A DNA stretch of 6,298 nt from Spirochaetaceae bacterium (GCA_031288215.1 JAITRV010000079.1:1-6298); one strand, 5' to 3'. Positions 1 to 5,897 are shown, counted from the first letter of the stretch. Translations and numbers: made by a program. Notes: generated by a model not told the origin, from the letters alone.

Positions 1-651
1 GGGGTCAAGATGGACCGCCTCCGCTGGCACCAGCACGGCCCCGGGGAACTGGCCCACTACGCCAAGGACGCCTACGATATCGAATACCTCTTCCCCATGG
101 GCTGGCGGGAACTGGAGGGCGTCCACAACCGTTCAAGCTACGACCTCACCCGGCACAGCGAATATTCCGGCAAGGACCTCCAGTACATCGACCAGGAGAA
201 CAACAACGAGCGGTATATCCCCTTCATCATCGAAACCTCCGCGGGGCTCACCCGGACCTTGCTGATGCTTCTCTGCGACGCCTACGACGAGGATGAGGCC
301 GACGGCGAGCAGCGCACGGTGCTCCGCTTCCACCCCGCGGTGGCCCCCATCACCGTGGCGGTCCTGCCCCTGATGAAGAAGGACGGCCTCGCGGAACTGG
401 CCCTGGACATCCGGAACGAACTGCGGGAGGACTTCTCCGTGGACTACGACCAGGGCGGGGCCATCGGCCGGCGTTACCGGCGGCAGGATGAGGCGGGGAC
501 CCCCTTCTGCATCACCGTAGACTACGAATCCAAGGACAACGGCACCGTCACCCTCCGCTTCCGGGACTCCATGGAGCAGGTCCGCGTTCCCCGGGCCGAA
601 CTGGCAACGCGGCTGCAACAGGAGATAAAAGCCTACAAGCGGACCCGCTGA
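1..651 (+). CDS. glyS: Glycyl-tRNA synthetase, class II (C-terminal 216 codons; 5' end outside window)
   Basis: Charges tRNA-Gly with glycine in the cytoplasm, using ATP. The frame is open from base 1, so the ATG at 10 is an internal methionine and the start lies off the left edge. Counting from that methionine, residues 13-26 (ELAHYAKDAYDIEY) and 30-54 (MGWRELEGVHNRSSYDL...EYSGKDL) are typical of the dimeric single-chain GlyRS. Residues 75-85 (ETSAGLTRTLL) match class II motif 3, which carries the ATP-binding arginine. Residues about 104-210 form the HGTP-type anticodon-binding domain, with the expected hydrophobic start (APITVAVLPL) and a GAIGRRYRRQDEAGTPFCITVD core. The gene ends in TGA and converges on the minus-strand tmpAB-like operon 88 bp away. 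No frameshift or missing motif is visible. This is the glyQS-type single polypeptide, not the alpha/beta heterotetramer. Confidence 0.94.
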   Translation, partial: GVKMDRLRWHQHGPGELAHYAKDAYDIEYLFPMGWRELEGVHNRSSYDLTRHSEYSGKDLQYIDQENNNERYIPFIIETSAGLTRTLLMLLCDAYDEDEADGEQRTVLRFHPAVAPITVAVLPLMKKDGLAELALDIRNELREDFSVDYDQGGAIGRRYRRQDEAGTPFCITVDYESKDNGTVTLRFRDSMEQVRVPRAELATRLQQEIKAYKRTR

Positions 652-692
652 ACCCCCGCCCCCGGAGCTTCACCCCCGCGGGCAGAGGAACA

Positions 693-740
693 GGCCGGCG
701 GCCCCCCCTCGGGCCATAAAGACCCGGAGGAGGGCCGGCC
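693..740. terminator. Imperfect hairpin between convergent genes, possible bidirectional terminator
   Basis: The outer arms GGCCGG (693-698) and CCGGCC (735-740) pair perfectly. Inner pairs continue from 703-713 to 723-734 with bulges, leaving a small loop around ATAAA (716-720). It fills the gap between glyS and the tmpB-like gene, and its right arm reaches the first base of the tmpB-like stop codon. Neither strand has a clear run of T after the stem, so intrinsic termination is only suggested by position and structure. Confidence 0.35.
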
Positions 741-1576
741 TATCTGAAGGGAGGATAGCTCCTGCGGGCATCCCACAGCCCCATCCGGGTTTCCCCCCGG
801 ATGGCGGGGATGTCCAGGATCATCCCCGGATGGATGAGGTCGGGGTTCTCCGGGTTGGGGAGCTTGCCCCGGTTGGCCTCGTAGAGCAGCCGCCATTTGG
901 TGGGATCGCCGTAGACATAGGCCCGGCCCGCGATATTCCACAGGCAGTCCCGGGTCTCCCCCCAGGGCCGGACCGTGTACTGGTCGGGCAGGGGGCCTTC
1001 CCCGGCCGGCGAAGGCGGGACCGGGGAGGGCGGGACCGGCCCCGTCACGGAGGCCAAGGCGTCGATGACCCGGCGGGCGGCGTCAATGGCCTCGTCCCAC
1101 TCCTCGGAAGCCCTGAAATCCACGGCCTCCCCGTAGGCGGTCTCGGCGCTGCGGTATTCCTCGGGATACCGGGTGGCGGCCCCGACGGAACCGGCCCAGT
1201 CGAAGCGGGTCTTGGCGGCCTTGAGGGCGTTGTCGGTTTCCCATATCCTCACCTGGACGGCCACGTATTCGTCGGATAGTTGGGCAAAACGCTGGGATTC
1301 CTCCGCATAGGCCACCGAGGCGTCGTAATCCCCGTATTCAAAGGCATCCTCCGCCAGGACGGTGAGCCGTTCACTCTCAATAAAATAGGGGTTGTTCCTG
1401 ATACGGTCGGGTATTTCCCGGGGAGTATCGGAAGATGACTCCTGGCCGATAAAGACAAAGGGAACCAAGCCCTGAGAGATGGGAGGGGGTATCCAGGCGG
1501 CTGCCTGGGGCCCTTCCCACAGGGACCGCCCTCCCCACAGGGCCAGGACGGTCAAAAAAATTCCAATACGGTTCAT
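740..1576 (-). CDS. tmpB: TmpB-like envelope protein: signal peptide, helical repeats and C-terminal LysM domain
   Basis: 278 aa, probably exported and peptidoglycan-binding. Residues 1-27 look like a signal peptide: MNR, then a hydrophobic stretch, with a possible type I cleavage site near AAA-W (25-28). No lipobox cysteine is present. Residues about 64-175 are acidic, alanine-rich and aromatic, with TPR-like spacing (EDAFEYGDYDASVAYAEES; EEWDEAIDAARRVIDAL). Residues 179-197 are a Pro-rich linker containing VPPSP twice, encoded by an 11-bp motif repeated at a 15-bp period (1014-1024 and 1029-1039). Residues 199-258 form a LysM-type domain (QYTVRPWGETRDCLWNIAG...LIHPGMILDIP). The start is well placed: a GGGGGGAG ribosome site precedes it, and its ATG overlaps the upstream gene's stop as ATGA, so translational coupling is likely. 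The tmpB name is inferred from the LysM tail and the tmpA-tmpB order known in treponemes. The LysM and export calls are firmer than the orthology. Confidence 0.8.
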   Translation of the reverse strand: MNRIGIFLTVLALWGGRSLWEGPQAAAWIPPPISQGLVPFVFIGQESSSDTPREIPDRIRNNPYFIESERLTVLAEDAFEYGDYDASVAYAEESQRFAQLSDEYVAVQVRIWETDNALKAAKTRFDWAGSVGAATRYPEEYRSAETAYGEAVDFRASEEWDEAIDAARRVIDALASVTGPVPPSPVPPSPAGEGPLPDQYTVRPWGETRDCLWNIAGRAYVYGDPTKWRLLYEANRGKLPNPENPDLIHPGMILDIPAIRGETRMGLWDARRSYPPFR

Positions 1577-2706
1577 AGGGCTCCCCCCATCAGCAATTCA
1601 GCCTCCCGGGCGGTATCGTCGCTCCGGGAAAGCCGCTCCTGGGCTTCCCGGATGGCATCTTCCGCCAGCCGGCGTTTTTCCTGGGCGATATTCCCCGATT
1701 CCCGGAACTGGTCATCCGCCAGGATATAGAGGTTCACCGCCTCATTGAACTTCCGTTCATAGAAGGCCTGATCCCCCGATCCAAAAATTCCCACGGCTCC
1801 TTCATACTCCGCCCGGGCCGCCACCGGGGCCTTGAGGTTTATGGCCTCCTGCTGCCGGGAGGCAGCGACGGTCCCCCAGTGGGAGGCAAAGGCTTCCCAG
1901 CCGACATCGAGGACCAGGCCGTACCAGAGCAGGGCCTGATCCGCCTTTTCCCGGGCCCCCTCCATATCGCCCCCCTCATAGTCGTCCCAGGCGGCGTCAT
2001 AGATCTCACCGGCAAACTCAAAATTAATGGGATCGTATTTTGCAAAATCCCGGTCCTCAATCTCCTGCCGGATCTTGAGGGATTTCATGGAGGTTTCCAG
2101 TATCCCGTAGCTCCCCAGGGCAAGCAGGGCCGCGGCTGCCGCCTCCTCATACTGCCCGGCGTGGTACGTGTCCGCGGCCTCCTCAAAGGCCTCGTCCGCC
2201 GCGAGGAAGCGATCCGGCCACTGATCCGGCGCTCCCGCCTCGACGGCCCCGGCGCGGGCCTTGTTCAGGGCCGCCTCCATATCCGCCGCATAGAGGGGCC
2301 GGCTCTTTTCGGCCAGGGCCTCGTAGGCGGCGGCCGCGGCGTCATAGGCCTCCAGGGCGGCCTTCAGCGCCCCCAGGGTTCCCGTCTCCGGCTCACCGAT
2401 GGCCCCGGCGCCCGTTTCCGCCGCCTCCCATTCCTCGGGGAAATACCGGGAACTCTCGGCGGTTACCGCCGCCGCCCGGGATGCCAGGAGCCGGTTCTTT
2501 GCCGCCTCCAGCCGGTCCAGGGCCGCCTGATCCGGCGGTTCCTGGTCGGGATCACGCGCCGGGGGCGGCGGGGCCGGCGGGGCCGGTTCGACGGGGCTTT
2601 CCTCCACCGCCGGAGGGCTCTCCGCCGGGGCCGGCGTACCGGCACAGGATATGACCGCCATGGCCGCAATCCCGATAACCATGACAATCCCTAATAACTT
2701 AGTCAT
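1573..2706 (-). CDS. tmpA: TmpA-like membrane lipoprotein, alanine/glutamate-rich helical
   Basis: 377 aa. Residues 1-21 are a clear lipoprotein signal, with a hydrophobic core and lipobox AVIS-C (Cys21) of the loose spirochaetal kind, so the mature protein should be lipid-anchored. Residues 25-60 form a Pro/Glu/Ala-rich linker containing PPAPPPP. The rest is alpha-helical, rich in Ala and Glu with regularly spaced Trp/Tyr (e.g. 162-202 and 219-270). This resembles the TmpA antigen family, including a YD-N-A-E...A-YE...AL-WYG-V-D-GW segment at 224-270. The ATG at 2706 is preceded by GGGAGG eight bases upstream, a strong ribosome site. The gene is first in a two-gene operon with the LysM protein, and the tandem suggests a shared envelope role. 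Biochemical function is unknown in the family. The high-GC Ala codons create long open frames on the other strand that should be ignored. Confidence 0.82.
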   Translation of the reverse strand: MTKLLGIVMVIGIAAMAVISCAGTPAPAESPPAVEESPVEPAPPAPPPPARDPDQEPPDQAALDRLEAAKNRLLASRAAAVTAESSRYFPEEWEAAETGAGAIGEPETGTLGALKAALEAYDAAAAAYEALAEKSRPLYAADMEAALNKARAGAVEAGAPDQWPDRFLAADEAFEEAADTYHAGQYEEAAAAALLALGSYGILETSMKSLKIRQEIEDRDFAKYDPINFEFAGEIYDAAWDDYEGGDMEGAREKADQALLWYGLVLDVGWEAFASHWGTVAASRQQEAINLKAPVAARAEYEGAVGIFGSGDQAFYERKFNEAVNLYILADDQFRESGNIAQEKRRLAEDAIREAQERLSRSDDTAREAELLMGGAL

Positions 2707-2785
2707 AAATAAATCCTCCCGGATTTTTACAAGATGCGCAGAATTCCTTCAGCAGAACTTTTTCAATCTTATTATCTCCAGTTCC

Positions 2786-2814
2786 AGTATATGCCCTTTT
2801 AGACCGGTGGGCAA
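2786..2814 (-). promoter_or_regulatory. Candidate sigma70 promoter for the tmpAB-like operon
   Basis: Read on the minus strand: TTGCCC (2814-2809; 4 of 6 match the -35 consensus), a 17-bp spacer, then TATACT (2791-2786; 5 of 6 match the -10 consensus). Transcription would begin near 2779, giving a leader of about 72 nt before the tmpA-like ATG. It sits in the 141-bp gap after rnhA, where no clear terminator for rnhA is visible, so the operon may also receive read-through from rnhA. Confidence 0.55.
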
Positions 2815-2847
2815 GAAGGAACCGCGAGAAATTCAGGCTCCGGCGCG

Positions 2848-3405
2848 TCACAGGGGAAACAGGTAATGCTGTTCCCCCGATCCCCCGGCCGGGAAGCCGC
2901 TGCCGAGATCGGCGATGGCCCACTGGGTCATCCGGTCGCAGCGTTCATTGAATTCATTGCCCGCGTGACCCCTGATCCACACCCAGTCGATCTGAAAATT
3001 CGCGCTCAGGGTGTCCAAGCGCTCCCAGAGATCCCGGTTTTTGACCAGTTTCCGGTCGCTGGTCCGCCAGGCGTTCTGTTTCCATGCCCGGATCCACAGG
3101 GTCATGCCCTTTTGGAGGTACTGGGAGTCGGTAAAGACGGTAATGCGCCGGGACGGGATTTCCAGCGAGCGCAGGGACTCCAGGGCGGCAGCCGCGGCGG
3201 TCAGTTCCATGCGGTTATTGGTGGTGTTCGGCTCCCCGCCGTATTTTTCGGCGAGGATCTCCGATTTCCCCTTCGGGACCGCGTGGGGCCCCTTCCCGCC
3301 GGCGGCCTGGTCCTCCGGCACCTCATCCCGGACAATCACATACGCCCAGCCGCCGGGACCGGGATTTCCCGAGCAGCCGCCATCGGTATAAATTTTTATA
3401 CTCAT
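2848..3405 (-). CDS. rnhA: Ribonuclease HI
   Basis: Cuts the RNA strand of RNA-DNA hybrids, removing primers and R-loops; cytoplasmic and metal-dependent. The start is at 3405, giving 185 aa, because the family core (IYTDGGCSGNPGPGGWAYVI) begins at residue 5 and AAGGA lies just upstream of this ATG. An upstream in-frame ATG at 3462 would add 19 residues without family support. All catalytic residues are present: Asp8, Glu67 (NTTNNRMEL), Asp93 (FTDSQY), Asp157 (NERCD) and the assisting His147 (RGHAGNE). The basic helix region WIRAWKQNAWRTSDRKLVKNRDLWERL (104-130) is intact. The protein is longer than the E. coli enzyme (155 aa), mainly because of about 20 extra polar residues between the first strands and Glu67 (residues 27-59) and a Gly-rich tail. 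It is divergent from groEL. Confidence 0.95.
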   Translation of the reverse strand: MSIKIYTDGGCSGNPGPGGWAYVIVRDEVPEDQAAGGKGPHAVPKGKSEILAEKYGGEPNTTNNRMELTAAAAALESLRSLEIPSRRITVFTDSQYLQKGMTLWIRAWKQNAWRTSDRKLVKNRDLWERLDTLSANFQIDWVWIRGHAGNEFNERCDRMTQWAIADLGSGFPAGGSGEQHYLFPL

Positions 3406-3449
3406 GCATTTCCTTAAAATGTTTTTATAAAAATAACCCTCCTTCAACA

Positions 3450-3477
3450 TCAGGGGTATCATGGGCCATCCCCCTGA
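3450..3477. promoter_or_regulatory. 28-bp palindrome, operator-like, upstream of rnhA
   Basis: Arms TCAGGGGTAT (3450-3459) and ATCCCCCTGA (3468-3477) are complementary at 9 of 10 positions, the single mismatch being T3457 against C3470. They are separated by CATGGGCC. It begins 45 bp upstream of the chosen rnhA start. It would overlap the -35 zone if the TATAAA at 3429-3424 on the minus strand is the rnhA -10. No known regulator box is recognised. Confidence 0.4.
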
Positions 3478-3566
3478 CGCCGAATCCGATGGGGCCGGGT
3501 ATAGACCTTACTATGTTTTATAAAGAATTCATAGGGCCTGTCCGGGAATTTTATCAGGCGCCCCCC

Positions 3567-3616
3567 ATTCTTCTCGATTCTTCTCAATTCTTCTCGATTT
3601 TTTTCGATTTTTCTCA
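3567..3616. repeat. Five tandem 10-bp repeats (ATTYTTYTCR-like), helically phased T-tracts
   Basis: Units in order: ATTCTTCTCG (3567-3576), ATTCTTCTCA, ATTCTTCTCG, ATTTTTTTCG and ATTTTTCTCA (3607-3616). All are exactly 10 bp, with A at position 1 and C at position 9 invariant. The T-rich face recurs about once per helical turn, a pattern expected to bend DNA. The last unit ends 88 bp upstream of the candidate groEL -35. Confidence 0.85.
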
Positions 3617-3694
3617 AAATCACCCTCATATTATGATTTTTATGGCTTTTTGCTCTTGCCGTTATGGAAACAATTTAGTATTTTATATAAAAGT

Positions 3695-3712
3695 CCTCAT
3701 CTCTTGATGAGG
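3695..3712. promoter_or_regulatory. Perfect 7-bp inverted repeat overlapping the candidate groEL -35
   Basis: CCTCATC (3695-3701), TCTT, GATGAGG (3706-3712). It covers the TTGATG proposed as the groEL -35, so it is placed like a repressor operator. It is not a CIRCE sequence. If transcription starts upstream (TTGCCG/TATTTT pair), it would instead form a small hairpin at the very 5' end of the leader. Confidence 0.4.
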
Positions 3713-3733
3713 CGATAATCCAGTTCATATTAT
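3704..3733 (+). promoter_or_regulatory. Candidate sigma70 promoter for groEL
   Basis: TTGATG (3704-3709; 4 of 6 consensus), an 18-bp spacer and TATTAT (3728-3733; 5 of 6 consensus). Transcription would start near 3740, giving a leader of about 70 nt. Chosen over the upstream TTGCCG/TATTTT pair because its -10 is better, but neither is decisive. Confidence 0.45.
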
Positions 3734-3808
3734 ACCGGTCTTACCGCATCCAGGCGCGAAGTCCTGTTGTTGCCCGGAAACCCGGTAATAAAAGAGGAGA
3801 AAAAATTT

Positions 3809-5452
3809 ATGGCAAAGCAGTTGTTGTTCAACGAAGATGCCCGCCGCAAATTGCTCTCAGGGGTTGAGCAAATTTCCAAAGCCGTCAAAGTAACCCTGGG
3901 ACCCAAGGGCCGAAACGTTCTGTTGGAAAAGAAATTCGGGGCCCCGACGGTCACCAAGGACGGCGTGTCCGTGGCCAAGGAAGTCGAACTTTCCGATCCC
4001 TTTGAGAACATGGGAGCCCAGCTTCTGAAAGAGGTGGCGACAAAGACCAATGATGTCGCCGGGGACGGAACCACTACCGCCACGGTCTTAGCCTACTCAT
4101 TGGTTAAGGAAGGCCTCAAGTCCGTGGCCGCCGGGATGACCCCGATCGAACTGAAACGGGGCATCGATAAAGCCGTGGAAATCGCCGTGGAGGAGATCAA
4201 GAAGAACTCCAAGGAAATCAAGGACAAGGAAGAGATTTCCCACGTCGCGTCGGTTTCCGCCAATAACGACAGCGAGATCGGCAATACCATTGCCGACGCG
4301 ATGGAAAAGGTGGGAAAAGACGGGGTCATCACCGTGGAAGAGTCCAAGACCATGGACACCACCATCGAATTCGTGGAGGGAATGCAGTTTGACCGGGGTT
4401 ATATCTCCGCCTACTTCGTGACCGACCGGGATACCATGTCCTGCGTCTACGAAGACGTGTTCATCCTGATCCACGACAAGAAGATCTCCTCGATGAAGGA
4501 CATGCTCCCCCTCCTGGAGAAGGTCGCCCAAACCGGCAAGCCCCTGCTGATCATCGCCGAAGATGTGGACGGGGAAGCCCTCTCCACCCTGGTCCTGAAC
4601 AGCCTCCGGGGAACCCTCAAGACCGTCGCCGTCAAGGCTCCGGGCTTCGGGGACCGCCGCAAGGCCATGCTGGAGGATATCGCCATCCTCACCGGCGGGG
4701 AGGTCATCACCGAAGAGGTGGGGCTCAAGCTGGAAAATACCGATATTTCCCAGTTGGGCAAGGCAAAGACCGTCAAGATCGACAAGGACAATACCACCGT
4801 TATTAACGGCGCGGGGAAACCCAAGGATATCCAGGACCGGATCGCCCAGATCAAGGCCCAGATCGAGGACACGACCTCGGATTACGACCGGGAAAAACTC
4901 CAGGAGCGGCTGGCCAAGCTCGCCGGCGGGGTGGCGGTGATCAACGTCGGGGCCGCCACGGAAGTGGAACTCAAGGAAAAGAAGCACCGGGTCGAGGACG
5001 CCCTCAGCGCCACCCGGGCGGCCATCGAAGAGGGTATCGTCCCCGGAGGCGAACTGGCCCTGATTCAGGCCGCCATTGCCCTGGACAAGGCGGATACCGT
5101 GGGGCTCACCGACGATGAGAAGGTGGGCTTCAAGATCGTGAAACGGGCCCTGGAGGAACCGATCCGCCAGATCGCCGAAAACGCCGGGGTGGACGGCGCG
5201 GTCATCGCCGACCGGGCGAAGACTGAAAAGAAAGGCATCGGCTTTGACGCGGCCAAGCTGGAATGGGTGGACATGGTGAAGGCCGGTATCATCGACCCCG
5301 CCAAGGTAACCCGCTCGGCCCTGCAGAACGCCGCTTCCATCGCGAGCCTCCTCCTGACCACGGAGTGCGCCATTACCGACATCCCCGAGAAGAAGGATCC
5401 CCTTCCTCCGGGCGGCGGCGGCATGGGCGGCATGGGGGGCATGGACTACTAA
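3809..5452 (+). CDS. groEL: Chaperonin GroEL (Hsp60, Cpn60)
   Basis: 547 aa, the usual length. It forms the cytoplasmic double-ring chaperonin that folds proteins with ATP and GroES. The start is the ATG at 3809 (MAKQLLFNEDARRKLLSG), preceded by AGAGGAG at 3793-3799. An in-frame ATG at 3767 adds 14 residues not found in the family. Visible landmarks: the nucleotide-binding loop VTLGPKGRN (28-36), Asp51 (TKDGVSVA), Asp86 in GDGTTT and Asp397 in RVEDAL, matching E. coli 52, 87 and 398. The apical segment contains FDRGYISAYFVTD and APGFGDRRKAMLEDIA. A Gly/Met tail, GGGGMGGMGGMDY, closes the protein. One oddity: the signature AAIEEGIVPGGE (404-415) has Glu415 where the family normally has Gly. 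There is no groES in the window. The end LLLTTECAITDIPEKKD fits spirochaetes as well as other bacteria. Confidence 0.98.
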   Translation: MAKQLLFNEDARRKLLSGVEQISKAVKVTLGPKGRNVLLEKKFGAPTVTKDGVSVAKEVELSDPFENMGAQLLKEVATKTNDVAGDGTTTATVLAYSLVKEGLKSVAAGMTPIELKRGIDKAVEIAVEEIKKNSKEIKDKEEISHVASVSANNDSEIGNTIADAMEKVGKDGVITVEESKTMDTTIEFVEGMQFDRGYISAYFVTDRDTMSCVYEDVFILIHDKKISSMKDMLPLLEKVAQTGKPLLIIAEDVDGEALSTLVLNSLRGTLKTVAVKAPGFGDRRKAMLEDIAILTGGEVITEEVGLKLENTDISQLGKAKTVKIDKDNTTVINGAGKPKDIQDRIAQIKAQIEDTTSDYDREKLQERLAKLAGGVAVINVGAATEVELKEKKHRVEDALSATRAAIEEGIVPGGELALIQAAIALDKADTVGLTDDEKVGFKIVKRALEEPIRQIAENAGVDGAVIADRAKTEKKGIGFDAAKLEWVDMVKAGIIDPAKVTRSALQNAASIASLLLTTECAITDIPEKKDPLPPGGGGMGGMGGMDY

Positions 5453-5460
5453 CATCCCAG

Positions 5461-5504
5461 GCCGGGGGGTACTCCGGCACCAGCCGGGGGATACCCCCCG
5501 GCTG
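5461..5504 (+). terminator. GC-rich hairpins just after groEL, probable terminator
   Basis: A perfect 10-bp stem CAGCCGGGGG (5481-5490) / CCCCCGGCTG (5495-5504) with a 4-nt loop begins 28 bp after the groEL stop. A competing perfect 11-bp stem pairs GCCGGGGGGTA (5461-5471) with TACCCCCCGGC (5492-5502), so the two cannot form together. The sequence that follows (ATCCCAATC) has no T-run, so this is not a textbook intrinsic terminator, though position and stability favour ending or protecting the groEL transcript. Confidence 0.5.
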
Positions 5505-5512
5505 ATCCCAAT

Positions 5513-5645
5513 CGGCACGGGCCGGCACGAGAGAGATCTGCCGGGGGGTCCTGGCGGCTGGGAACACATGGGTCCCCCCAAGGGGCCCTCCCCTGTGTTC
5601 TCCCACCCCCCCCTCCGCGATTCTGGTCCGTGCCGGCCCGTGCCG
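5513..5645. repeat. 133-bp element bounded by perfect 17-bp inverted repeats
   Basis: The left arm CGGCACGGGCCGGCACG (5513-5529) is the exact reverse complement of the right arm at 5629-5645. Inside, GAACACATGGG (5562-5572) and CCCCTGTGTTC (5590-5600) pair with one mismatch. CCCC/GGGG around 5576-5585 closes the tip, and a G-run at 5542-5547 faces a long C-run at 5606-5613. The whole could fold into one long interrupted hairpin in RNA or a cruciform in DNA. It carries no open frame and no recognised transposase ends. Confidence 0.75.
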
Positions 5646-5685
5646 TTATTTCCGGCGGGGGGGCGGGTACATGGCCGGATGAGGC

Positions 5686-5737
5686 TGTCGTGGCGGGCTG
5701 TAGTGAGGGCGGTACGGGGGCAAGAAGCCGGGGACGG
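5686..5737. repeat. Direct repeat A, copy 1 (copy 2 at 5942-5995)
   Basis: Begins TGTCGTGGCGGGCTG and ends GCAAGAAGCCGGGGACGGG. It aligns along its whole length with 5942-5995, with scattered substitutions and a short insertion in the G-run. The best-conserved part is GCAAGAAGCCGGGG. Confidence 0.7.
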
Positions 5738-5740
5738 GTG

Positions 5741-5793
5741 ACCGGGCGTGGGGCCCGGCATAGGCCGCCGCTGGGGATAAGGCTCAGGCCCCG
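5741..5793. repeat. Direct repeat B, copy 1 (copy 2 at 5844-5897)
   Basis: 53 bp beginning ACCGGGCGTGGGGCCCGGCA and ending TCAGGCCCCG. It matches 5844-5897 at all but two bases plus one inserted A. It contains a 6-bp stem, CCGGGC (5742-5747) / GCCCGG (5753-5758), which is conserved in the second copy. Confidence 0.85.
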
Positions 5794-5794
5794 C

Positions 5795-5837
5795 CTCGGT
5801 ACAGCGCCCAAGCAGGTGCGTAGGGCGTTCAGCCGAG
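5795..5837. repeat. Two-tier stem-loop between the B repeats
   Basis: CTCGG (5795-5799) pairs with CCGAG (5833-5837) and CGCCC (5805-5809) with GGGCG (5823-5827). The two tiers are separated on each side by exactly five bases (TACAG and TTCAG), forming a symmetric internal loop. Such symmetry is suggestive of a folded RNA, but no known family is recognised. Confidence 0.5.
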
Positions 5838-5843
5838 CAGGCG

Positions 5844-5897
5844 ACCGGGCGTGGGGCCCGGCACAGGCCGCCGCGGGGGATAAGGCATCAGGCCCCG
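5844..5897. repeat. Direct repeat B, copy 2
   Basis: 54 bp, near-identical to 5741-5793 and offset from it by 103 bp. The stem CCGGGC/GCCCGG recurs at 5845-5850 and 5856-5861. The motif GCGTAGGG follows both copies (5818 and 5910), implying that the original tandem unit extended beyond the conserved core. Confidence 0.85.

Larger units (their letters stand above)
3406..3808. other. Divergent intergenic region between rnhA and groEL, AT-rich in the middle
   Basis: No convincing gene lies in these 403 bp. A 72-codon frame at 3489-3707 (+) lacks a ribosome site and runs through the 10-bp repeats. From about 3567 to 3735 the composition is strikingly AT-rich compared with the GC-rich flanks. Contents: a perfect 12-bp palindrome TTTTTATAAAAA (3422-3433), which also supplies a TATAAA that could serve as the rnhA -10; a 28-bp palindrome (3450-3477); five 10-bp repeats (3567-3616); a 7-bp inverted repeat (3695-3712); and a groEL promoter candidate. 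A further weak promoter-like pair is TTGCCG (3656-3661) with TATTTT (3679-3684), 17 bp apart. I found no CIRCE element (TTAGCACTC-N9-GAGTGCTAA). Confidence 0.7.

Noticed and set aside
1879..2694. 271-codon open frame on + opposite the tmpA-like gene
   Set aside because: Arg/Gly-rich translation mirroring Ala/Glu-rich coding sequence on the other strand; no plausible ribosome site or domain.
3406..3462. Longer RNase HI N-terminus from the ATG at 3462
   Set aside because: Adds 19 residues before the conserved core; the ATG at 3405 has its own AAGGA site and gives the family-typical N-terminus.
3489..3707. 72-codon frame upstream of groEL
   Set aside because: No ribosome site, runs through the 10-bp repeats and promoter region, and the product has no recognisable feature.
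5513..5645. Complete insertion sequence
   Set aside because: Inverted repeats are present, but the 99-bp interior has no transposase frame and no target duplication can be seen at the edges.
4097..5761. 554-codon open frame on the minus strand across groEL
   Set aside because: It is antisense to a certain groEL; the translation is Gly/Asp/His-rich without family features. Long antisense frames are expected from the GC-biased third positions of groEL.
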